Below, in pieces: positions 1 to 4,460 of a stretch of 6,815 bases of DNA. The DNA comes from Candidatus Acidiferrales bacterium (lineage in GTDB: Bacteria; Acidobacteriota; Terriglobia; Acidiferrales; UBA7541): positions 1 through 6,815 of the forward strand of contig CATPAM010000502.1 in the NCBI GenBank assembly GCA_955651735.1, given 5' to 3'. Under the pieces are notes generated by a model. The model saw only the letters and a program-made list of their open reading frames with translations, had not been told where the DNA came from and ran no database searches. Within the stretch, counting starts at the first letter, position 1, and every line of letters begins with the position of its first letter. Both the position numbers and the translations under genes were made by a program.

Positions 1-542
1 AACGTCGGCCGCGGCTGCGAAACCGGCTTCGGCTCCAGGACGTTGTCTTCGACTCGATAGTACTTTCCTGAAAACGAAAAATGGTCCTGCGACCACACGC
101 CATTCAGCACCTCCAGCCATTCGCTGGTGCGCGCGTAGCGATCGTCGTGCTGCTCGAAACCGACGCCGTACTTCCGCGCTTCATCCGCCCACCAAGACGA
201 CACCACGTTCAGCGTCAGCCGCCCACCGCTGATGTGATCGATGTTCGCGGCCTGCTTGGCCAGCAGCGCCGGCAAATGAAACGTCGGCCGCACCGCCGCC
301 ATCAGCTCGATTCGCTCCGTAACCGCCGCCAGAGCCGCTACGGTGGACCATGCATCCAGCGAGGGGGCCTCCACTCCCTTGATGTCGTTCAAATTCAGCT
401 CGGCAATCAGCGTGACATCAAATCCGATCTCCTCGCTGCGCTGCGCCAGATGCTTCACGTACGCCCACGTCGCCTGCATATTTTCATCCGCAACGTTGCG
501 CAGCCACCCGCCAAATACCGGAAGCCAGTATCCGTACCTCAC
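1..542 (-). CDS. LLM-class flavin-dependent monooxygenase, SfnG/SsuD-like (3' end cut by window edge)
   Basis: The first 180 codons of a luciferase-like (TIM-barrel) flavin monooxygenase; the rest lies beyond the window edge. The start is GTG (540-542), overlapping the upstream ATP-grasp stop as GTGA, with a GGAG-type ribosome site about 7 bases before it. Visible family marks are an N-terminal YGYWLPVFGGW strand (residues 3-13), the SGGRLTLNVVSSWW region (105-118), HDDRYARTSEWLEVL (132-146), WSQDHFSFSGKYY (150-162) and EPKPVSQPRPT (170-180). This pattern is closest, from memory, to FMNH2-dependent dimethylsulfone and alkanesulfonate monooxygenases (SfnG, SsuD), which take reduced flavin from a separate reductase. 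The class assignment is firm. The substrate is not known: there is no sulfonate transporter or flavin reductase in view, and the ATP-grasp partner suggests a different or broader role. It is almost certainly co-translated with the ATP-grasp gene. Confidence 0.9.
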   Translation of the reverse strand, partial: MRYGYWLPVFGGWLRNVADENMQATWAYVKHLAQRSEEIGFDVTLIAELNLNDIKGVEAPSLDAWSTVAALAAVTERIELMAAVRPTFHLPALLAKQAANIDHISGGRLTLNVVSSWWADEARKYGVGFEQHDDRYARTSEWLEVLNGVWSQDHFSFSGKYYRVEDNVLEPKPVSQPRPT

Positions 543-1573
543 GCTTTTTCTCCCGCCGCCATCAGCCGCGCCAGCTGCTTCGTTTCGTGCGCGTGCGCTT
601 CCTCGATCAGAAAATCCGCCAAGCGCCCGTACGGATTGAAACCCAGCATCCGCTCCGGATCGGCCACGAAATTCGAGAGCGCATTGATGTCGTAATACAT
701 CTGCCGCCCGCTGCGCTCATCGAAGACGTATTCGATGCCGCCCACCTCGATGCCCGCGTTCTGCATAATCCGTTCGACGTCCGCAACAACCCGCTCCGGC
801 GCTTCGTGTACCTCCACGGTCATTCCCGTTTTCGGTGCATCCGCCGGACAAGCAATTCGGGTCAGCTCTTCGCCCTTGGTGTTCTTGCAAATATCCGCGG
901 GGCACAAATCAAACGTCTCGCCGGTAATGTGAATCTGGATTGCATACAGATATTTCCCACCCAGAACCTCCACGCGCGTGATGATCCCATCGCGCGCGGT
1001 GAAACACTCCTGCACCAGGGCAGTGTTATCGATCCCAAAATGCAAGCTGCCTTCGTCGACTGCCGCTCGCAACTCGTCCCGCGACGAAAATCGCTTGATG
1101 CCCGCCCCGCTGCCGCCAATATTGGGCTTCACAATCAGGGGATACCCCACCACCTCCGCCGCGCTTACCGCTTGCGACGCATGATTGATCACCCGCACCT
1201 TCGGATATGGCAGCCCCAGCCGCTCCAGCAGAGCAAGTTGCAGTGCCTTGGACGTCTCATGTGTGAACGCGCGCGACCCGTTCACCACGCGCACGCCTTT
1301 GTCTTCCAAATGCTTTAGATAATTCAGCGTATAAAAAATCCCGTGCCCCACCCCGCGCTGCCACGCCGATGGACTCATGCGATTGAACAGCAGCGAATAC
1401 TCCTGCTCCGGTGACGCCGCGTCATATTGGTGATACCGCGCGTCCAGCTTGATCCAATTCACGCCGCGCTCGTCCATTTGCTTGAACAGCGGCACAAACC
1501 AGTTGGGCTGCTCGTAGTAAATCGCAATCGGCTTGTTTTGCTCGTTCCCGTTTGTGCTCATCGTCTCGCTCAT
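539..1573 (-). CDS. ATP-grasp ligase (RimK/glutathione-synthetase-like)
   Basis: A 344-residue soluble protein with the ATP-grasp layout: an N-terminal pre-ATP-grasp domain (about 12-100), the NGSRAFTHETSKALQLALLE segment (98-117) that usually precedes the ATP subdomain, the nucleotide-binding strand and glycine loop YPLIVKPNIGGSGAGIKRF (144-162, Lys149), VQE (187-189), and a metal-binding end YYDINALSNF (293-302). Asp295 and Asn297 there stand for the usual E-x-N pair. Such enzymes join a carboxylate to an amine, thiol or similar nucleophile through an acyl-phosphate, using ATP and Mg. The acceptor cannot be inferred. The start is the first ATG (1571-1573), with AAGG 11 bases upstream; the in-frame ATG at codon 5 (1559-1561) is an alternative. 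The gene sits 21 bases after an intrinsic terminator and ends in a 4-base overlap with the flavin monooxygenase, so the two proteins probably act in one pathway. I do not recognise a characterised orthologue. Confidence 0.88.
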   Translation of the reverse strand: MSETMSTNGNEQNKPIAIYYEQPNWFVPLFKQMDERGVNWIKLDARYHQYDAASPEQEYSLLFNRMSPSAWQRGVGHGIFYTLNYLKHLEDKGVRVVNGSRAFTHETSKALQLALLERLGLPYPKVRVINHASQAVSAAEVVGYPLIVKPNIGGSGAGIKRFSSRDELRAAVDEGSLHFGIDNTALVQECFTARDGIITRVEVLGGKYLYAIQIHITGETFDLCPADICKNTKGEELTRIACPADAPKTGMTVEVHEAPERVVADVERIMQNAGIEVGGIEYVFDERSGRQMYYDINALSNFVADPERMLGFNPYGRLADFLIEEAHAHETKQLARLMAAGEKA

Positions 1574-1594
1574 TAGACACTCTGCCTTATGCGT

Positions 1595-1625
1595 AAAATC
1601 AAAAGGCCGCTCGTTGGGAGCGGCC
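1595..1625 (-). terminator. Intrinsic terminator before the ATP-grasp gene
   Basis: On the minus strand a perfect 8-bp stem, GGCCGCTC pairing with GAGCGGCC (1618-1625 with 1605-1612), closes a 5-base loop and is followed at once by TTTTGATTTT (1595-1604). It ends 21 bases before the ATP-grasp start codon. It would stop read-through from the trmD operon and also transcripts from the promoter at 1795-1822. Its place between a promoter and a gene is what a transcription attenuator looks like. Confidence 0.85.
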
Positions 1626-1788
1626 CTGGAATCCTTGCTGGCTGAAACTTGCGCTAACCCGCAGGATGTCCTGTGCCGCTAACCGAGGTACACAAACACG
1701 CGCCGCGGCATGGACAAGCGCAGGCCTCCTGCCCCTCAAAGGCCCCACCACCGAGTAACAATCCACTTTGGCGCTCGCAATTCACAGA
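1597..1788 (-). ncRNA. Candidate structured leader RNA or small RNA gene (unassigned)
   Basis: About 190 bases lie between a sigma70-like promoter and a strong intrinsic terminator, and contain no convincing ORF. Pairings seen by eye on the minus strand: a closing helix TTGCG (1776-1780) with CGCAA (1649-1653), extendable outward through mismatches to CTG/CAG; a hairpin GCAGG-AGG-CCTGC (1720-1732); and a helix TGTCC plus TGCCGC (1705-1716) pairing with GCGGCA plus GGACA (1667-1679), broken by a small internal loop and capped by a 25-base loop. A competing hairpin CAGGA-CA-TCCTG (1662-1673) shares bases with the last helix. Length, rod-like folding and its own promoter and terminator would suit a 6S-type RNA; the position just before a gene suits a riboswitch or attenuator. 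No conserved core of the TPP, FMN, SAM, cobalamin or glycine classes was recognised. It could also be an intergenic hairpin repeat. Confidence 0.35.
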
Positions 1789-1794
1789 AACCAC

Positions 1795-1822
1795 AGTATA
1801 GCGCGGCAAATTATGCTCTCAA
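1795..1822 (-). promoter_or_regulatory. Sigma70-like promoter at the end of trmD
   Basis: On the minus strand TTGAGA (1817-1822; 5 of 6 to the -35 consensus) and TATACT (1795-1800; 5 of 6 to the -10 consensus) are separated by 16 bases. The trmD stop codon (1811-1813) lies in the spacer. Transcription would begin near 1787-1791 and run through the structured region to the terminator at 1595-1625, and on read-through into the ATP-grasp gene. Confidence 0.6.
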
Positions 1823-2611
1823 AAGCAAATCCGGCCGGTTCCGCCGCGTCTTCGCGAGTGCCGCCGCCCGCCGCCATTTAGCCACTTCCGCGTGATTCCC
1901 GCCGATGAGCACCTCCGGCACCGCCCACCCGCGAAACTCCGCCGGCCGCGTATAGTGCGGATAATCCAGCAGCACTCCGTTGCCGTCATCATCTGCAGCG
2001 CGATGTTCAGCGCCTTCAGGTAGGGGTGCAATATATTGCGCCCCTGTCGGCAAGCTGCTGCCCGCACTAAAAGACTCGTTCTGCGACGAAGCCTCATTCC
2101 CCAGTGCCCCCGGCAAGAGCCGCGTCACCGCGTCAATCACCAACATCGCCGGCAACTCTCCCCCGCTCAAGACAAAATCCCCAACCGAAATTTCCTCCGT
2201 AGCCAAGTGCTCCGCCACCCGCTCGTCCACGCCTTCATACCGCCCGCAAATAAAGATAATCCGCTCCAGCCCAGCGTACCTCCGTGCCGTCTCCTGCGTG
2301 AATCTTTTCCCCGCCGCGGAAAGCAGAACTATCGCCGTATCGGATGGCCGCGCTGCCGGCTCTGTTACATCTCCCACTCCGTGCCCCAGCAGCGATTCCA
2401 CTGCCTCAAACAGCGGCTCCGGCTTCATCACCATCCCCTCACCGCCGCCGAACGGGCGGTCATCTACGGTGCGATGCCGGTCTTTCGTGAACTCGCGCAA
2501 ATCTTGTGCCCTCACTTCCATCAGCCCCGCCTCGCGCGCCCGCCGCACAATCCCATGCTCCAGCGGCCCCGCAAAAAATTCCGGGAAAATCGTGATCAGG
2601 TCGAATCGCAT
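1811..2611 (-). CDS. trmD: tRNA (guanine37-N1)-methyltransferase TrmD
   Basis: A SPOUT-family enzyme that methylates N1 of G37 next to the anticodon with S-adenosylmethionine, preventing +1 frameshifting. The N-terminus MRFDLITIFPEFF, FGGGEGMVM (54-62), LLSAAGKRFTQ (96-106), IFICGRYEGVDERV (119-132) and SVGDFVLSGGELPAMLVIDA (142-161) mark the SAM-binding trefoil knot. LLDYPHYTRPAEFRGW (214-229) and VLIGGNHAEVAKWRR (234-248) mark the C-terminal tRNA-binding domain. At 266 residues it is longer than many TrmDs because of an extra segment of about 29 residues (185-213) in the interdomain linker, encoded at 1973-2059 and carrying a DNA palindrome. Arg164 matches E. coli Arg154, but the position of the catalytic Asp169 is Glu179. 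The gene begins 7 bases after the methyltransferase stop, with no clear ribosome site. It is the last gene of the rpsP run, and rplS does not follow. Confidence 0.97.
   Translation of the reverse strand: MRFDLITIFPEFFAGPLEHGIVRRAREAGLMEVRAQDLREFTKDRHRTVDDRPFGGGEGMVMKPEPLFEAVESLLGHGVGDVTEPAARPSDTAIVLLSAAGKRFTQETARRYAGLERIIFICGRYEGVDERVAEHLATEEISVGDFVLSGGELPAMLVIDAVTRLLPGALGNEASSQNESFSAGSSLPTGAQYIAPLPEGAEHRAADDDGNGVLLDYPHYTRPAEFRGWAVPEVLIGGNHAEVAKWRRAAALAKTRRNRPDLLLRA
1973..2059 (-). other. In-frame extra segment in the TrmD interdomain linker
   Basis: These 87 bases encode residues 185-213, which have no counterpart in TrmDs known to me. In those the SFS-x-G motif runs directly into LLDYPHYTRP; here it is interrupted after SFSAG. 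The segment is rich in Gly, Pro, Ala and Asp (for example GAQYIAPLPEG and ADDDGNG) and looks like a flexible loop. Its length is a multiple of three, so both conserved flanks stay in frame. The palindrome at 2022-2045 lies inside it. The boundaries come from motif comparison by eye and may be off by a few residues. Confidence 0.65.
2022..2045. repeat. 24-bp near-perfect palindrome inside trmD
   Basis: The stretch AGGGGTGCAATATATTGC then GCCCCT is palindromic over 24 bases: the central 12 bases (2028-2039) are perfect and AGGGG/CCCCT (2022-2026 and 2041-2045) match exactly. The single mismatch (2027 with 2040) is T against G, which can still pair as G-U in RNA transcribed from the plus strand. 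It lies within the extra TrmD linker segment, an unusual place for such a strong dyad, and resembles a small mobile palindromic unit. Copy number elsewhere cannot be judged here. Confidence 0.75.
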
Positions 2612-2618
2612 GCGCGGT

Positions 2619-3104
2619 TCAGTCTAGCTTATTTCCAAAACGCGGAAGCCAGCGCGGCACTCGCTGGCAATAGGCTTCATACTGCGCGCCAAATTTTCGC
2701 CGCAATGTCGGCTCTTCGTAGAACACCACAAACAGATATGCACTGATAAAGAGACCGGCGGTCAGCCGTGCCAGCGAAGCAGAGCGAAATATGACCGCCT
2801 CACCTAGCATCACCGACACCACGGCCCAATACATGGGATTCCGCACCACACGATACGGCCCTTCCACCACCAACGTTTTCGGGGGATCGATCGGCGCCGG
2901 TGTGCCCTTGCCGCGCAGCGCAAAGCCCCCAAACGCCGTCACAACGTACAGTGCCGCTCCTGCGGCGATCAGCAACAATCCGGGCACGTCTGCGCCGCGC
3001 AAATGCAGTCGAACGCCGTGCGGCAGCAGCCAATACGGCATCGCCACAGTCCAAAACCCTGGAACTATAATCGTGAAAATGAGCGTTCGAAAGAACGGAG
3101 ACAT
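2619..3104 (-). CDS. Isoprenylcysteine/phospholipid methyltransferase-family membrane protein
   Basis: A 161-residue integral membrane protein of the ICMT/PEMT-like family, SAM-dependent methyltransferases that act at the membrane. Hydrophobic segments fall at about 7-28, 40-62, 93-107 and 112-129. The family signature is clear: GPYRVVRNPMY (82-92), then EEPTLRRKFGAQYEAY (130-145) and VPRWLPRF (149-156), which form the SAM and substrate site in the family. Bacterial members mostly have unknown substrates, so none is given. It lies between rimM and trmD, with 24 bases after the rimM stop and 7 before trmD, so it should be on the same transcript. The start is the first possible one: codons between the in-frame rimM TAG and this ATG include no ATG, GTG or TTG. 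The bases just upstream (CTCTCCTTTCG) lack a Shine-Dalgarno site, suggesting weak initiation or coupling to rimM translation. Confidence 0.88.
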   Translation of the reverse strand: MSPFFRTLIFTIIVPGFWTVAMPYWLLPHGVRLHLRGADVPGLLLIAAGAALYVVTAFGGFALRGKGTPAPIDPPKTLVVEGPYRVVRNPMYWAVVSVMLGEAVIFRSASLARLTAGLFISAYLFVVFYEEPTLRRKFGAQYEAYCQRVPRWLPRFGNKLD

Positions 3105-3128
3105 CGAAAGGAGAGTACACCTGTTTCG

Positions 3129-3731
3129 CTATGTGCGGTTCAGGTCGCGAAGTCCTTCCGGCAAGACTACCTCAATTCGCCGGCCGCGCACGTCGATGCC
3201 CGTGCAGATGTCCTCCGCGAGGGGAATCAGCAATTCGCCACCTCGGGTATCCACCACCAGCAGCGGCGTTCCAGACACACCTTCACCAGTAGGCTGGACA
3301 TCCGTAACGCCGCCGAGTAACGAAGGCGCGGTAGCCAACGAGCAAGGCGAAGAAGCCACAGGCGAAGCCTCGCGAGCGCACTCGAAAACCGAGCACCCAA
3401 TCAAATCCGAAAAGAAGTAGTGTCCAGCAGGAAGCGTAACCCGCTGCTCGATAGGAAGGAGCACATCCAGACCGCGAAATTTTTCAGCCTCGGAAATCGA
3501 GGAGCAACCCGCGAAGTGAAACACCGCCTGTCCGCGATGATTCTGGCTGAGCCAGCAGGAAACCAACCCAACCCGCCGCGGCTCGTCCTTGGCATCCGCA
3601 ACAAAGACCTCGCGCAACTCCGTTAGCCGCTGCGGAAAATCCGTCAACAATTCCGCCGCCACTTCGCCTTTGTTTCCTCGCGGGCGAAGTATGTGCGCAA
3701 CCGCCACCCAGCGTTGCGATTCGCCGCTCAC
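3129..3731 (-). CDS. rimM: 16S rRNA processing/ribosome maturation factor RimM
   Basis: A 30S assembly factor that binds ribosomal protein uS19 and helps mature the 16S 3' domain (the head). The N-terminal RimM domain starts with [17 protein letters not shown] (8-24; the usual G-x-x-G-x-K-G-E-V motif) and continues through DFPQRL (31-36) and FRGLDVLLP (85-93). The C-terminal PRC-barrel begins at [14 protein letters not shown] (104-117) and ends with [16 protein letters not shown] (165-180) and VVLPEGL (188-194). At 200 residues it is longer than many RimMs because of an Ala/Ser/Pro-rich stretch (about 118-139) after the first PRC strand. The start is GTG (3729-3731), overlapping the khpA stop as GTGA; GGAAG is very close to it, so initiation probably relies on coupling. 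The TAG stop is in the same frame as the following methyltransferase gene. Confidence 0.96.
   Translation of the reverse strand: MSGESQRWVAVAHILRPRGNKGEVAAELLTDFPQRLTELREVFVADAKDEPRRVGLVSCWLSQNHRGQAVFHFAGCSSISEAEKFRGLDVLLPIEQRVTLPAGHYFFSDLIGCSVFECAREASPVASSPCSLATAPSLLGGVTDVQPTGEGVSGTPLLVVDTRGGELLIPLAEDICTGIDVRGRRIEVVLPEGLRDLNRT
3315..3380 (-). other. Low-complexity extra segment in RimM
   Basis: This stretch encodes about residues 118-139, an Ala/Ser/Pro-rich run ([16 protein letters not shown]) where RimMs normally have a short turn of around eight residues. The DNA (plus strand) shows three degenerate copies of an AGGCG-containing unit, beginning near 3324, 3345 and 3360 (spacings of 21 and 15 bases, both whole codons), and an 8-bp palindrome CTCGCGAG (3369-3376). 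This suggests expansion by slippage or insertion of a small repeat. Exact boundaries are uncertain. Confidence 0.5.
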
Positions 3732-3961
3732 TCTTCCAGGATTTCGAGCGTGAAGCGTTTGTGCACTTTCATTCCCGCCGCGCCCAGCAGCGTGCGCACC
3801 GCCTTGGCCGTGCGGCCCTGCCGCCCAATCACTTTGCCAAGGTCTTCCGGATGCACGCGCAATTCTAAAATGGTCGCTTGCGAACCCTCGACGGACCTCA
3901 CCTGCACTTCCTCCGGATGGTCCACGAGAGCCCTGGCGATGGATTCAACCAGTTCCTTCAT
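3728..3961 (-). CDS. khpA: KH-domain RNA-binding protein KhpA
   Basis: A 77-residue protein that is essentially one KH domain. The KH signature with its GxxG loop, [13 protein letters not shown] (44-56; GRQG at 46-49), is intact and is followed by the family's C-terminal strand ([10 protein letters not shown]). KhpA proteins bind RNA, in several bacteria together with KhpB/EloR, and affect small-RNA function, cell size or ribosome-linked processes; which of these applies here is unknown. The position between rpsP and rimM is the standard one for this family. The ATG is preceded by GAGGTG with about 4 bases of spacing, a good ribosome site. The 97 bases between rpsP and khpA show no other feature. 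The stop overlaps the rimM GTG start. Confidence 0.95.
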   Translation of the reverse strand: MKELVESIARALVDHPEEVQVRSVEGSQATILELRVHPEDLGKVIGRQGRTAKAVRTLLGAAGMKVHKRFTLEILEE

Positions 3962-4061
3962 GGGGCACCTCTACGAACGCGACTTTCATCAATTCCGTAC
4001 ATGAGCCTGGGAAAAGGCGCCCTGACCGGGATGCGGGTGCACAAAATCGAAAATCTGCGGC

Positions 4062-4301
4062 TTATGCTATCTTCTGCAAGCGGATGAAGCTGCGCACCGT
4101 ATCGCTTGGCTGTGCGCCGACTCCGAGCCAATACTTGATGCGCTCCGCATCCAGCTTGATCTCTGCGGGCTTCTTCAGCGGATCGTACGTCCCCACCAGT
4201 TCGCGAACCCGGCCATTCCGCGGCCGCGTCCTCTCAATCACCACCACGCGATAAAACGGCTTCTTCTTCTTGCCAATCCTTGACAGTCGAATCGTCAGCA
4301 C
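4062..4301 (-). CDS. rpsP: 30S ribosomal protein bS16
   Basis: A 79-residue protein, the normal size for bS16, a 30S assembly protein bound near the 5' domain of 16S rRNA. The N-terminal IRLSRIGKKKKPFYRVVVIE (4-23) and the RNGRVRELVGTYDPL stretch (28-42) are diagnostic; the C-terminal part (KYWLGVGAQPSDTV) is also typical. The start is GTG (4299-4301): it gives the family's M-x-x-IRL beginning, and a strong GGAGG lies 9 bases upstream (4311-4315). The nearer ATG (4307-4309) is out of frame and hits a stop after two codons. This is the first gene of the rpsP-khpA-rimM-methyltransferase-trmD run. Confidence 0.97.
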   Translation of the reverse strand: MLTIRLSRIGKKKKPFYRVVVIERTRPRNGRVRELVGTYDPLKKPAEIKLDAERIKYWLGVGAQPSDTVRSFIRLQKIA

Positions 4302-4310
4302 TAAGCCATT

Positions 4311-4352
4311 CCTCCGTACCGTATTCTAGCCTTTCCCGCCACCCCCCGGCAA
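4311..4352 (-). promoter_or_regulatory. Likely promoter and ribosome site of the rpsP operon
   Basis: On the minus strand TTGCCG (4347-4352; 4 of 6 to the -35 consensus) and TAGAAT (4323-4328; 5 of 6 to the -10 consensus) are 18 bases apart. The predicted transcript start near 4316 would almost touch the GGAGG ribosome site (4311-4315), giving a leader of only about 15 bases, so no room for an autoregulatory leader RNA. The ribosome site is strong and fixes the GTG start of rpsP. Consensus match alone is the evidence for the promoter. Confidence 0.45.
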
Positions 4353-4439
4353 TGACCCATGCTTGGTGGTAGTGGAACAGTTTTCTAGTAAACGCGTTGA
4401 GCGAAGCGTCCCGTGGGAACAGACACTGCGTGAAATGCG

Positions 4440-4453
4440 AGCCTTTCTAGGCT
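4440..4453 (-). terminator. Weak hairpin after dcp
   Basis: Seven bases after the dcp stop, AGCCT-AGAA-AGGCT forms a 5-bp stem with a 4-base loop. No proper T run follows on the minus strand (CGCATTTCAC), so it is at best a weak terminator. The remaining spacer to rpsP (about 4354-4439) shows nothing else I can name. Confidence 0.25.
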
Positions 4454-4460
4454 GCACGTT

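Noticed and set aside
1751..1759. CCGAGTAAC shared with 3313-3321 in the RimM extra segment
   Set aside because: A 9-base match is expected many times by chance in a window of this size, and the flanks do not align further.
1574..1810. tRNA, tmRNA, SRP RNA or RNase P RNA in the gap after trmD
   Set aside because: No T-loop GGTTCGA-type sequence, SRP GGAAG/AGCA-type loop core or RNase P conserved core was seen on either strand.
2036..2746. A 236-codon open frame on the plus strand opposite trmD and the methyltransferase gene
   Set aside because: It crosses two recognised genes on the other strand and its product is Arg/His/Pro-rich low complexity, typical of a shadow frame.
4301..4309. ATG GCT TAG mini-frame overlapping the rpsP start
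   Set aside because: The ATG is one base from the GGAGG site, too close for initiation, while the GTG at 4301 has proper spacing and gives the bS16 N-terminus.
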